From NCBI RefSeq assembly GCF_031157375.1, contig NZ_JAVIFV010000004.1, forward strand, positions 620,001 through 684,000: 64,000 nt of DNA. The letters run 5' to 3'. This DNA comes from Sphingosinicella sp. LHD-64 (GTDB lineage Bacteria; Pseudomonadota; Alphaproteobacteria; Sphingomonadales; Sphingomonadaceae). Positions 1 through 8,233 of the stretch are shown here, piece after piece. The notes under the pieces are model-generated. The model was not told the origin of the DNA. It saw only the letters and a list, made by a program, of their open reading frames with translations, and searched no databases. A program made the position numbers and the translations under genes. Numbering within the stretch: position 1 is the first letter of the stretch; each line of letters begins with the position of its first letter.

Positions 1-62
1 ACCGGGTCGGGCGTGCGTTCGGCGAGCCGGCGATAGAATTCGGCGATGTCGGCCTTCTTCAC
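1..62 (-). CDS. nth: Endonuclease III, N-terminal fragment (runs off the window)
   Basis: Only about 20 codons are visible; the gene continues past base 1. The start is a GTG at 62 whose last bases overlap the aminotransferase stop (GTGA), so it is probably translated by coupling. The peptide begins VKKADIAEFYRRLAE, which matches the usual N-terminus of alphaproteobacterial Nth, a base-excision-repair glycosylase/AP lyase for oxidised pyrimidines. Neither the helix-hairpin-helix nor the Fe-S cluster region lies in the window. It is the last visible gene of a leftward operon with dapB, which is a common neighbour in sphingomonads. The identification rests on this short stretch plus context. 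Confidence 0.7.
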   Translation of the reverse strand, partial: MKKADIAEFYRRLAERTPDP

Positions 63-1120
63 CTCAGCGAATCCAGCGCCGCGCCGAGCCGCTCCAGCCC
101 GCCCTCGACGACCTCGGTCGGCTGGCCGACGCCGATCCGGAAGCGGTCGGGCGAGCCGAAGAAGCGCCCGGGCACGATCGCGGTGTCGTAGCGTTCGCGC
201 AGCAGCCGGTTCAGCGCGTCGACGTCGCCGGCCAGGAGCCGGGGAAAGGCGGTGATGCCGCCGGTCATCGGCACGCAGTCGAGGTCGTCGCGGCCGGCGA
301 AGAAGGCGTTGGCGAGGGCGCGGTTGCGGTCGAGCAGCGCCGGCAGGTCGGCGGCGACCTCGTCCAGCCGGTCGAGCGCGAGCAGCGACAATTGCTCGGC
401 GGCATGGGCCTGGGCGACACCGTAGAGTTCGTTGAGGCGCCAGATCCGCTCCGCCAGGTCCGGTGCGGCGAGGATCCAGCCGCAGCGCAGGCCGCTCAGG
501 CCGTAGCATTTGGTGAGGCTGGAGATGCACACGAAGGCGTCGCCGAGCAACGCGGCGCTGGACTGGGCGGGGATCGCCGCATCGAGGAAGATCTCGTCGA
601 TCAGCACCCTGGCGCCGACCCGCTCCGCCATCTCGCCGAGCGCGCGCAGCGTCCCGGTGTCGGTGCGGTTGCCGGTCGGATTGTGGAGGTTGGTGAGGAC
701 GATCAGCTTCGTCGCCGGCGTCAGCGCGCGTTCGACGGCGTCGAGGTCGATCCGGAAGTCCGGCTCGGCGCGGGCGAAATGGCGCACCTCGGCCCCACAA
801 TGCAGCGCCGCGGCGGTCATCGGCTCGTAGACCGGATGCTCGACCAGCACCGCATCGCCCGGCGCGATCAGCGCCGCCATCGCCAGCATCGTCGCCATCG
901 AGGCCCCGTCGGCCATGACCACCTGATCGGGCGAGACGCCGCACTTGCGCGCGATCGCGGCGCGGAGCGCCGGGTAGCGGTAGCGGCTGGCGCCGTCGAG
1001 CTCGAGATCGGCGATGGTGACCGGGAAGCGGTCGAGCCGGCAGGGCGGCACCTCGCTCGACGACAGACCGTAGCGGACCGGGGCCTGGGTCTTCGCCCAG
1101 TACATGTAGTCGGACGCCAT
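59..1120 (-). CDS. PLP-dependent aminotransferase, class I/II
   Basis: 353-residue fold-type I aminotransferase. It shows the NPTGN loop (about 190-200), the LIDEIF aspartate that contacts the PLP ring, and the SSLTKCYGLSGLRCGW segment with the PLP-binding lysine. These are hallmarks of cytosolic class I/II enzymes that move amino groups between amino acids and 2-oxo acids; the substrate cannot be read from sequence. The start is taken at ATG 1120 because the first residues (MASDYMYWAKTQ) fit the family; the same frame stays open upstream but there runs antisense to the permease. It lies 5 bases after the permease and overlaps nth, so it belongs to the dapB-permease-aminotransferase-nth operon. 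An amino-acid salvage role is inferred. Confidence 0.88.
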   Translation of the reverse strand: MASDYMYWAKTQAPVRYGLSSSEVPPCRLDRFPVTIADLELDGASRYRYPALRAAIARKCGVSPDQVVMADGASMATMLAMAALIAPGDAVLVEHPVYEPMTAAALHCGAEVRHFARAEPDFRIDLDAVERALTPATKLIVLTNLHNPTGNRTDTGTLRALGEMAERVGARVLIDEIFLDAAIPAQSSAALLGDAFVCISSLTKCYGLSGLRCGWILAAPDLAERIWRLNELYGVAQAHAAEQLSLLALDRLDEVAADLPALLDRNRALANAFFAGRDDLDCVPMTGGITAFPRLLAGDVDALNRLLRERYDTAIVPGRFFGSPDRFRIGVGQPTEVVEGGLERLGAALDSLR

Positions 1121-1125
1121 CGCCC

Positions 1126-2460
1126 TCACGCGCCGAGCTTCCGCCTTCGCAGCCACCAGAGGCAGACCGGCACGCCGGCGAGCAGGATGAGGAAGCCGAT
1201 CGCGCTGTTGACCGGATGGTTCCAGATCGTGCCGATCACCGTCACCGCGCAGGCGACGACGAAGAACAGGGTCGTCCAGGGATGGCCGGGCACCTGGAAC
1301 GAGGCCGGCGCGGGATCGCGCCTGCGGAACACCAGCAGCGCCGCGCCGGTCATCGCGAACCAGATGAAATCGACCGAGACGACATAGCTCAGGATCTGGC
1401 CATAGGTGCCGGAGAGCGCGATCACGGTGGCGGCGGCGCCCTGCAGCAGGATGGCGGCGATCGGCGCATGCGTTTTCGGGTGCACCGCGGCAATGCCGCG
1501 GAAGAACAGCCGGTCCTCCGCCATCGCGAAATAGACGCGCGGGGTGGTGAGCATGCCCTGGCTCAGGAAGCCGAGCGCCGAGATCGCGATGCCGAGCGCG
1601 ATCAGGGTGGCGCCGGTCTCTCCCAGCGCGAGCCGCATCACTGCGGTGGCGGGGGTCGGCGATGCCGCGAGCCCCGCCGGCCCCAGCACGACCACGCAGG
1701 TCAGCGCGACGAGCGCATAGAGCGTCACCACGCCGATCACGCCGAACAGCAGGCCGCGGGCAAGGTCGCGACGCGGATCGCGCATCTCGCCGGCGACGAA
1801 GCTGGAGGTCTGCCAGCCGCCGTAAGCGAACATCACCGGCGTCAGCGCGGCGCCGATCGCGGCCAGCGTGCCGAGCGGCGGGGCCGGCGGGGGCGGGGCG
1901 TCGGCGCTCGCCGGAAAGGCCTGGGCGAGGAGGAGGCCGCACAGCACGAGCATGATGATGGCGCCGATCTTGAGCACCATCAGCACGGTCTGCACCGTGC
2001 CGCCGGCGCGCACGCCGAGGCAGTTGATCGCGGTCAGCAGCACCAGCGCCGCCACCGCCGGCACGGATTCGTGAACGCCGAGATGGGTGAGGTCGAGGAA
2101 GTAGCGCGAGAAGGTGATCGCCACCGCCGCCATGCCGCCCGACTGGATGACGAGAAGCAGCGACCAGCCGTAGAGGAAGGCCGGCACCGGCCCCCAGGCA
2201 TCGCGCAGATAGGCATATTGGCCGCCGACGCTCGGCCGCCGCGCCGCGAGCTCGGCATAGACGAACGCGCCGGCGATCGCGATCAGCCCGCCGATCAGCC
2301 AGACGCCGACGATCAGCAGCGGGGTATGGACATGCCGCGCCACCTCGGCCGGATTCACGAAGATGCCCGAGCCGATGATGCCGCCCATGACGAGCATGGT
2401 GACGTCGAACGGCCCGAGCCGCCGGACGAGGGAAGGCTGGCTCTCCGGCGGCTCCGCCAT
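1126..2460 (-). CDS. APC-superfamily amino acid permease
   Basis: 444-residue inner-membrane transporter with about 12 hydrophobic segments. The N-terminus carries the GGIIGSGIFVNPAEVA motif of the first transmembrane helix, where APC/LAT-type permeases bind the substrate backbone. RRPSVGGQYAYLRDAWGP after helix 2 is also typical of the family. Substrate specificity is unknown. The ATG at 2460 overlaps the dapB stop by one base (TGATG), which implies coupled translation; a TTG one codon upstream is less likely. The adjacent aminotransferase suggests amino-acid uptake followed by transamination (inference). Confidence 0.9.
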   Translation of the reverse strand: MAEPPESQPSLVRRLGPFDVTMLVMGGIIGSGIFVNPAEVARHVHTPLLIVGVWLIGGLIAIAGAFVYAELAARRPSVGGQYAYLRDAWGPVPAFLYGWSLLLVIQSGGMAAVAITFSRYFLDLTHLGVHESVPAVAALVLLTAINCLGVRAGGTVQTVLMVLKIGAIIMLVLCGLLLAQAFPASADAPPPPAPPLGTLAAIGAALTPVMFAYGGWQTSSFVAGEMRDPRRDLARGLLFGVIGVVTLYALVALTCVVVLGPAGLAASPTPATAVMRLALGETGATLIALGIAISALGFLSQGMLTTPRVYFAMAEDRLFFRGIAAVHPKTHAPIAAILLQGAAATVIALSGTYGQILSYVVSVDFIWFAMTGAALLVFRRRDPAPASFQVPGHPWTTLFFVVACAVTVIGTIWNHPVNSAIGFLILLAGVPVCLWWLRRRKLGA

Positions 2461-3215
2461 CAAAGGCCCAGCACGTCGATCATGGTGTAGCGTCCGGCCG
2501 GCCTGCCGGCGAGCCAGAGCGCGGCCTTGACCGCGCCGCGGGCGAAGATCGCGCGGCTCTCGGCGCGGTGGCCGAGCTCGATCCGTTCGCCCTCGCCGGC
2601 GAAGATCACCTGATGGTCGCCGGCGACCGATCCGCCGCGCAGGGATGCGTAATAGATTCCGCCCTCCTCGCGTCCGTGCGGCCCCTCCTGCATGCGGTCG
2701 AGGCGGTTGAGCGCCGCGCCGTCCGCCGCGCCGCGGCCCCGGTTGGCCGCCCCGCCGAGCAAGAGGGCGGTGCCGGAGGGCGTGTCGAGCTTGTGGCGAT
2801 GATGCATCTCGACGATCTCGACGTCCCAGTCGGGGCCGAGCCGCCGCGCCGCCTCCTCGACCAGCGCGCCGAGCAGGTTGACGCCGAGCGAGGTGTTGGC
2901 GGTCTGCAGCACCGCCACCCGTCCGGCGGCCGCCGCGACGGCCTCGAAATGCGCCGGCGTGAGCCCGGTCGTCCCGACGACGATCGGGGTGCCCGCCTTG
3001 GCCGCGGCATCGAGATGCACCTGGAGCGCGCCGGGAGCGGTGAAATCGACGAGCACGTCGCTCGCCGCCGCCAGAGCGTCGGGCGAGGCACGATCGCCGT
3101 GGACCACGCCGCCGCGGTCGATCCCGCCGGCGACGATCGCGCCGGCGCCGGTTGCCGCCTCGGCGATCGCGCGGCCCATCCGGCCCCCGGCGCCCAGAAT
3201 TCCGATCCGCACCAT
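2460..3215 (-). CDS. dapB: 4-hydroxy-tetrahydrodipicolinate reductase
   Basis: 251-residue enzyme of the diaminopimelate branch; reduces 4-hydroxy-tetrahydrodipicolinate to tetrahydrodipicolinate with NAD(P)H for lysine and peptidoglycan synthesis. Visible motifs: the Rossmann loop GAGGRMGR at about 7-14, VDFTAP, GTTGL, TANTSLGVNLL, and the signature VEMHHRHKLDTPSGTA with the catalytic His pair and Lys. The start is set at ATG 3215 because it puts the Rossmann strand at the N-terminus; an ATG at 3227 would add four residues. The length is normal for the family. First gene of the leftward operon. Confidence 0.96.
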   Translation of the reverse strand: MVRIGILGAGGRMGRAIAEAATGAGAIVAGGIDRGGVVHGDRASPDALAAASDVLVDFTAPGALQVHLDAAAKAGTPIVVGTTGLTPAHFEAVAAAAGRVAVLQTANTSLGVNLLGALVEEAARRLGPDWDVEIVEMHHRHKLDTPSGTALLLGGAANRGRGAADGAALNRLDRMQEGPHGREEGGIYYASLRGGSVAGDHQVIFAGEGERIELGHRAESRAIFARGAVKAALWLAGRPAGRYTMIDVLGL

Positions 3216-3260
3216 GGCCCGCTTCATGGGCGACCGGCGCGGCCGGGGCAAGCCCGACGA

Positions 3261-3286
3261 GGAACAGGCCAACGCCGTCCCGCGTT
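3261..3286 (+). promoter_or_regulatory. Candidate EcfG-type general stress promoter
   Basis: GGAAC at 3261-3265 and CGTT at 3283-3286, 17 bases apart, match the alphaproteobacterial EcfG/SigT consensus. The site faces the small membrane protein at 3321 and would give a leader of roughly 25-30 bases. It lies in the gap between divergent dapB and that gene. Pattern match only; no experimental support. Confidence 0.5.
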
Positions 3287-3320
3287 GGGCGCCCAATCCG
3301 TGAATCACAAGGAGGCTGAC

Positions 3321-3515
3321 ATGGCCGAACGTGAGAAAGAGGTGATCGTGACCAACGGGGGCGGTGGCGGCAGCGGCGTGCTGATCGCCGTGGTCCTGCT
3401 GCTGGCGATCATCGTCGCCCTGTTCTTCGTCTTCGGAGGCAATCTGATGAACGGCGGCGATGGCACCGACATCAAGGCCGACGTGAAGATCGACACGCCC
3501 GCCAAGAACAACTGA
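3321..3515 (+). CDS. Small single-span membrane protein, unknown function
   Basis: 64 residues. A charged N-terminus (MAEREKEVIVT) and a glycine run precede one strongly hydrophobic helix (about 20-42: VLIAVVLLLAIIVALFFVF), followed by a short polar tail. ATG 3321 is preceded by a good Shine-Dalgarno (AAGGAG, 3309-3314). Similar tiny inner-membrane proteins are common in sphingomonads but have no known role. The EcfG-like promoter upstream suggests stress induction (inference). A strong hairpin terminator follows. Confidence 0.75.
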   Translation: MAEREKEVIVTNGGGGGSGVLIAVVLLLAIIVALFFVFGGNLMNGGDGTDIKADVKIDTPAKNN

Positions 3516-3527
3516 CGTTTCGTTATA

Positions 3528-3552
3528 GCCCCGGCGCCGGTCGCGCCGGGGC
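3528..3552. terminator. Hairpin terminator between convergent genes
   Basis: A perfect 10-bp stem (GCCCCGGCGC / GCGCCGGGGC) with a 5-base loop lies between the small membrane protein and the convergent sulfatase gene. The U-run is poor, but position and stability suggest it serves both strands. Confidence 0.6.
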
Positions 3553-3555
3553 CTG

Positions 3556-5556
3556 CTACCGGCTTCCGGCCCGCAAGTGCCTCAGCCAGCGCTCCCGTGC
3601 CCAGTCATGGACCAGCCGGTCCGCGTCGGCCCGCTCAACCTCATCCAGCTCGTCATGGCGCTTCCATCGGCCGCTCCGGTCGGTCCAGAAACGGTTCCGG
3701 AACAGATCGAAGGTCGTGCGGGCGCCGGCCGGATCGACCAGGCCGATCGCGATCGGCCGGTCGAGCGTGCCGAGATACTGGAAGACCTTCCCGTCCGGCG
3801 CGCCCGCGAGATCGGCGCCGGCGGCGCGCAGGATGATCCCGCGCATGTCGGCGAGGCCGATCGGCCGGTCGAGCGGCACGCCCGGATCGCTCAGGATGAA
3901 CGGAATCCGCGTCTGCTGATCGTTCAGCATGTGGCCGTGGCCGAGGAAGCCGTCGTCGAACAGCGACTCGCCATGGTCGGCGGTGACAATGATCAGCGTC
4001 TCGTCGAGCACGCCGAGCCGCCGCAGCCGCCCGATCAGCGCGCCGATCAGCCGGTCGTTGTAGGCGATGGCGTTGAGATAGGTGCGCTCGACCCGGTCGC
4101 GGGTGGCGAGCGCGATCTCGCCGCGCGGGATCGGGTCGCCGGCGAGGATGCGGTCCATGCCGGGCCCGTAATAGGGGAAATGCGCGGATTGCAGGTTGAG
4201 ATAGAGGAAGCGGGGCCGTGCCCAGGCCACGCGGCTGCCCAGCGCCCGGTCGAACTCGCGCAGCAGGATCTTGCCGTCGATGTTGATCGATCCCTGCGCC
4301 GCGAAGGTCGAGGCGCGCTCGTCCTTGAGCATCGTGCCGTCGATGAACAGCGCGCCGCGGCGCATGCCGGTGAGCGCAGCAGTGTTGCCGAAATCCTCGG
4401 CCTGGCCGGAAATGACCCCGACCTCGTAGCCATTGGCGAGGAAATCGCGGACCAGCGACTGGCGGTCGTCGACCGGCGCCAACTCGCCCGAGAACAGGCT
4501 CTGCAGCGAGGCGGTGGTGAAGCCGACATGGGAATAGGCGGCGCGTGCCGCGCTGCCCCCGGCCACCAGCGCATCGAGGACCGGGGTCAGCGGCCGCCCG
4601 TCCACCTGCCGCCCGATCGCGTCGGCGCGGGTGCTTTCGAGCACGATCAGGATCACATTGCGCTTGCGTCCGGCGATCACCGGCGCCGGCGCCTCGGCAA
4701 GCTCGCCGGTGAAGGTAAAATCGCCACCGATCCCGTCCTCGTTCACGCCATTGTTCGGGATGTCGAGCGCATAAGGGTGGCGCGTCCCGTCGAACGGCTG
4801 GCCGTCGATCGGGTAGGAGTAGAAGCTCCAGCCGTCCCGGTCGAAGTCCGTCGCCTCGTGAAGCAGCGTGCCGATCGCGAGCGGCGCATTGAAGCGCGCC
4901 AGCGCGGCGCGGGCCTCGTCGATCCGGTTGACCCCGAAGAGGAGCGCGGCGGCGGCGAAGAAGCCGGTCAGGAGCCGGCCGGCGCCGATCCGGTAGCGGT
5001 CCGGGAGTGGCACCGAACCTTGCCAGGCACGACGCAGGAGGAAACGTGCGAGGACATAGAGCGCGGCCGCGCCGAGGCCGGCGATGACGACGAGGCCGGC
5101 CTCGCTCAGGCTGTAGAGCAAAGCGTCGGCGAGGCTCCCGCCGCCCAGGTTGCGGACGATCTGGAGGCTCATCGCGTCGCTGAAATAGGAGAGGGCCTGA
5201 TATTTCGCGATGGTCAGCCCGATCGCGCCGCCGCCGACGAAGAAGGCATAGTTGAAGTGGAAGAGCGGGGTGTCGGCCTTGCGCCCGTGCAGGCGCCGGA
5301 CGAGGCGGTAGAGCGCCGCGAAGACGAGCGCCTGGCAGGCGAGCAGGGCGATGAGGAAGGCGGCGATCGCGGGCGGCGTGTCGAGCGCCTGCGACTGGCC
5401 GAAGCCGCCCCCGAAGATCCCGTATTTGCGCTCGGCCAGCGCCAGCTCGACGAACAGCGTCGCCAGGATGGCGGCGGGCAGGGTGAGGCGGGAGGCCGTG
5501 GCCCATGACAGGCGCGGCCCGGCCTTGGCAGCAAAAGAGGCGGTCTCGGCGCGCAT
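3556..5556 (-). CDS. Membrane-anchored sulfatase-family hydrolase/transferase
   Basis: 666 residues: about five to six N-terminal membrane helices (roughly 15-235), then a periplasmic alkaline-phosphatase/sulfatase fold. NVILIVLESTRADA (about 320) supplies the metal-binding and nucleophile region. The Thr/Ser nucleophile region HVGFTTASLQSLFSG and the late metal site VTADHGESLFDDGFLGHGHM are clear. This layout resembles LTA-synthase and phosphoethanolamine-transferase relatives that modify envelope polymers or lipids. The DRDG and NGVNEDGIGGD stretches (about 240-280) look calcium-binding. ATG 5556 is the first start giving a membrane-compatible N-terminus. The substrate is unknown. Confidence 0.85.
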   Translation of the reverse strand: MRAETASFAAKAGPRLSWATASRLTLPAAILATLFVELALAERKYGIFGGGFGQSQALDTPPAIAAFLIALLACQALVFAALYRLVRRLHGRKADTPLFHFNYAFFVGGGAIGLTIAKYQALSYFSDAMSLQIVRNLGGGSLADALLYSLSEAGLVVIAGLGAAALYVLARFLLRRAWQGSVPLPDRYRIGAGRLLTGFFAAAALLFGVNRIDEARAALARFNAPLAIGTLLHEATDFDRDGWSFYSYPIDGQPFDGTRHPYALDIPNNGVNEDGIGGDFTFTGELAEAPAPVIAGRKRNVILIVLESTRADAIGRQVDGRPLTPVLDALVAGGSAARAAYSHVGFTTASLQSLFSGELAPVDDRQSLVRDFLANGYEVGVISGQAEDFGNTAALTGMRRGALFIDGTMLKDERASTFAAQGSINIDGKILLREFDRALGSRVAWARPRFLYLNLQSAHFPYYGPGMDRILAGDPIPRGEIALATRDRVERTYLNAIAYNDRLIGALIGRLRRLGVLDETLIIVTADHGESLFDDGFLGHGHMLNDQQTRIPFILSDPGVPLDRPIGLADMRGIILRAAGADLAGAPDGKVFQYLGTLDRPIAIGLVDPAGARTTFDLFRNRFWTDRSGRWKRHDELDEVERADADRLVHDWARERWLRHLRAGSR

Positions 5557-5593
5557 CCCGCCCCGATAGCGGCGAGGGCTTAAGACTCGGTTG

Positions 5594-5959
5594 TCAGCCC
5601 TTCGGCACGCGCCAGGCAAGGAGCAGCCAGCCGGCGATCATCGCGACGCCGCCGAGCGGCGTCACCATGCCGAGCCAGCGCATGTTGGCGAGCGCCATCA
5701 CATAGAGCGAGCCCGAGAAGAGCAGCACGCCGAGGCCGAGCAGGATCGCGACACCGCGCGTTCCCGGCAGCGCGGCGGCGCCGATCGCGACGAGGCCGAT
5801 CGCATGCCAGAGCTGGTACTGGACCGCCGTATGCCACCAGCCGAGCCGTTCCGCGTCGAGCACGGCCTTCAGTCCGTGCGCCCCGAACGCCCCCAGCGCG
5901 ACGCCGGACGCGGCGAGAAGGGCGCCGAGGAGCAATGCGAGCCGGGCCTCTGCGATCAT
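5594..5959 (-). CDS. DUF423 family small membrane protein
   Basis: 121 residues with four hydrophobic helices. The AFGAHGLKA motif near the N-terminus and WWHTAVQYQLWHA identify the DUF423 (YgdD-like) family of inner-membrane proteins with no established function. The length matches the family. It lies just upstream of the sulfatase on the same strand with a 37-base gap, so co-transcription is possible. Confidence 0.88.
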   Translation of the reverse strand: MIAEARLALLLGALLAASGVALGAFGAHGLKAVLDAERLGWWHTAVQYQLWHAIGLVAIGAAALPGTRGVAILLGLGVLLFSGSLYVMALANMRWLGMVTPLGGVAMIAGWLLLAWRVPKG

Positions 5960-6001
5960 GTGAGCCCGATAGCGCCGAAAACGCGCCGGATGAAGACCTG
6001 G

Positions 6002-6016
6002 ATAACCGTCTCTTAA
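6002..6016. promoter_or_regulatory. Near-consensus CtrA-like site
   Basis: ATAA-N7-TTAA, one mismatch from the CtrA full site TTAA-N7-TTAA, lies 25 bases upstream of the start at 6042. It falls in a GC-rich context where such AT blocks stand out. Pattern match only. Confidence 0.3.
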
Positions 6017-6041
6017 CCGAAAGCTGGAAAGGAGGTCGGCG

Positions 6042-6383
6042 ATGGGGGCGATTCACATCTCTGAGCAGGCCTGGCAAGGCAGCCGCTACGGCGCGGTCCA
6101 CGGCGCGTTGCAGCGCCTGCTCGACTCGGACGCCCGCCTCCTGCCGCCGGGGACCGAGGGCGTGATCGGCCGCGCCCAGTATCACTTCGCCCGGATCGGC
6201 AACCAGGCCGCCGCGGCGCGCCTCGAATCGATCTCGATTGCCCTGTTCCGCCTGCGCTGGGCGCACTGGACGCGGCGCGAGGCCGACCTGCGCGACGTCG
6301 GGCAGGAGCTCGGCGCGCTCGCCGAGCAATGGTTCCTCGCGGCGCCGATGCTGCCCGGCGAATCGCCCGACCACGCGGCCTGA
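6042..6383 (+). CDS. Conserved-type small soluble protein, unknown
   Basis: 113 residues, predicted mostly helical, with no signal peptide or membrane span and no recognised motif. ATG 6042 follows a strong Shine-Dalgarno (AAGGAGG at 6028-6034). Coding signs are the good start site and regular codon use. It sits 37 bases upstream of cobB on the same strand and may share its transcript. The CtrA-like box upstream hints at cell-cycle control, but only weakly. Confidence 0.6.
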   Translation: MGAIHISEQAWQGSRYGAVHGALQRLLDSDARLLPPGTEGVIGRAQYHFARIGNQAAAARLESISIALFRLRWAHWTRREADLRDVGQELGALAEQWFLAAPMLPGESPDHAA

Positions 6384-6420
6384 AATAGCCGCCGCCCGAT
6401 TTCGGCTCTAAGGGAGCCGG

Positions 6421-7131
6421 ATGACCGACATCCGCAACATCGTCGTCCTGACCGGCGCCGGCATCTCCGCCGAATCGGGTCTCGCCACATTCCGCGGGCC
6501 GGACGGCCTGTGGGAAGGGCATCGGGTCGAGGACGTCGCGACCCCGGAGGCGTTCGCGCGCGATCCCGTGCTCGTCCACCGCTTCTACGATGCGCGGCGC
6601 GCCAACCTGAAGACGGTCGCGCCCAACCAGGCGCACGCGGCGCTGGCCCGGCTCGACGCGGCCTGGCCGGGCGACCTCCTCATCGTCACCCAGAATGTCG
6701 ACGATCTGCACGAGCGCGCCGGCGCGACGCGGGTGCTGCACATGCATGGCGAGCTCAGGTCCGCCTGGTGCCGCGGCTGCGACGCCCGGTCGCGCTGGGA
6801 AGCGGATCTCGGCCACCATCCGCTTTGTCCGCGCTGCGGCACGGGCGGCGGGCTCCGGCCCGACATCGTCTGGTTCGGCGAGATGCCCTACGAGATGGAC
6901 CGGATCGACCGGGCACTGATGGACGCCGACCTGTTCGTCTCGATCGGCACCTCGGGCAACGTCTATCCCGCCGCCGGCTTCGTCCAGACCGCCCGCTATG
7001 TCGGCGCCCGGACGCTCGAGATGAACCTCGAGCCGAGCCTCGGCAGCACGCATTTCCACGAGAGCCGCATCGGCAACGCCGGCGCGCTGGTGCCGGCCTG
7101 GGTCGACGAGATCCTCGCGCCTACCCCATGA
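6421..7131 (+). CDS. cobB: NAD-dependent protein deacylase, sirtuin class III
   Basis: 236 residues. The NAD site GAGISAESG (12-20), TQNVDDLHE (90-98) and the catalytic His in HMHG (109) are intact, as are four zinc cysteines (about 117, 120, 136, 139). Tyr56 and Arg59 form the YxxR pattern that marks class III sirtuins, which prefer succinyl- or malonyl-lysine over acetyl-lysine. It therefore probably removes acyl groups from lysines of metabolic enzymes using NAD. Its 3' end overlaps the convergent hydrolase gene by 11 bases. Confidence 0.94.
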   Translation: MTDIRNIVVLTGAGISAESGLATFRGPDGLWEGHRVEDVATPEAFARDPVLVHRFYDARRANLKTVAPNQAHAALARLDAAWPGDLLIVTQNVDDLHERAGATRVLHMHGELRSAWCRGCDARSRWEADLGHHPLCPRCGTGGGLRPDIVWFGEMPYEMDRIDRALMDADLFVSIGTSGNVYPAAGFVQTARYVGARTLEMNLEPSLGSTHFHESRIGNAGALVPAWVDEILAPTP

Positions 7132-8152
7132 TCCGGTAGACGAGATCGGGCCGGACCACCTCGCGATTGCCGATCAGGCCGCTTTCCGCCCCCGCCAGCG
7201 TCGCGGTGAGGTCGGTGGAGACCGGTGGGCAGGTGAGAAAGTAGCTGTGATAGGCGATGTCGCTGTCGCCCTTCGCCGGCACCACGCGGCGGCAGTCGAC
7301 GACGACGATCTTCCTGGGCAGCAGATCGAGCATGCGCGGGCCGTCCGAACCCAACCGGTCGGGATTGGCCTTGGTCTTGTCGGAGACGAGCAGCGCCCGG
7401 TCGCGGCTGTTGTGATAGAGGGTGATGCGCCGTGCGATCTGCGGAAGGAGCCGCAGTTTTCCGTCCGTCTCGAAGGCGTCGTCATCCTCGTCGGGCGCGG
7501 CCAGCACGATCTCGTCGAACAGCCGCACCAGCCGGCGCGGTTCCTTGGAGAGCAAGGCCTGCAGGCCCTGGCGCAGCACGTAATTGCCCATCGAATGGGC
7601 GAGCAGGTGCAGGTTGCGGTTGCAATAGTCGTCCGGCTTCAGGCCGCAGACGAAGTCGTGCAGCTTCAGATAGGCGCGGGCGATTGCCGCGCCCGAGGAA
7701 CGGGCGTCCTCGCGGTCGCTGTAGTAGGACATCCAGGGGATCGCCTTGCCGTCCGCCGGCCAGCTGAACACGACGACGTTGAGCCGCCGCTTTTCGATCG
7801 TCACCTGATGGCCGAGCCGCGCGCCGGCATGCAGCGCCTCGACGAAGGTGACGTTGAAGCCGTGGATGAAGACGAGCGTGTCCGAACGCTCGTCGCCCAT
7901 CGCGGCGCGCAGATCGTCGAGGAAGCCGGCACTGCCCTGCCGGGCGAAGCCTTCCGCGGGCGCATCGGCCTTCGCCTCGGGATAGACGAAGACCGACTGG
8001 AACGCGGGCTTGCCGCCGCCGACGCCGTAATCGGCATAGCCGAAACGCAGCGCCGCCACCCCGTCCGGATTGAACTGCGCCCCGAACACCGCCTCCTTGT
8101 TGTCGGGCAGGTGGTTGCGGTTGGTGACGAAGAAGACGCGAATGTCCGGCAT
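7121..8152 (-). CDS. Alpha/beta hydrolase, DUF900-type
   Basis: 343 residues. LVFIHGFNVTFVEAL is the oxyanion-hole strand and LLAHSMGNYVL supplies the nucleophile elbow (GxSxG-like, HSMGN), as in DUF900 serine hydrolases. A late Asp and a His (IAYHSYF) could complete the triad. No signal peptide is evident, so it is probably cytosolic. Substrate unknown. ATG 8152 gives the typical family N-terminus (IRVFFVTNRN). It overlaps cobB tail to tail. Confidence 0.87.
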   Translation of the reverse strand: MPDIRVFFVTNRNHLPDNKEAVFGAQFNPDGVAALRFGYADYGVGGGKPAFQSVFVYPEAKADAPAEGFARQGSAGFLDDLRAAMGDERSDTLVFIHGFNVTFVEALHAGARLGHQVTIEKRRLNVVVFSWPADGKAIPWMSYYSDREDARSSGAAIARAYLKLHDFVCGLKPDDYCNRNLHLLAHSMGNYVLRQGLQALLSKEPRRLVRLFDEIVLAAPDEDDDAFETDGKLRLLPQIARRITLYHNSRDRALLVSDKTKANPDRLGSDGPRMLDLLPRKIVVVDCRRVVPAKGDSDIAYHSYFLTCPPVSTDLTATLAGAESGLIGNREVVRPDLVYRIMG

Positions 8153-8233
8153 GGCCCCTCCCGTTCAAGGCGTGACCCGGAACGCGCCGGTTTTCAACCT
8201 GTGCTCTTCCCGGTACCGGCGGCGCTGCCGGCG

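Noticed and set aside
59-1942. One continuous frame fusing the aminotransferase to an upstream domain
   Set aside because: The upstream half overlaps the permease in another frame and has no domain; the true start is ATG 1120.
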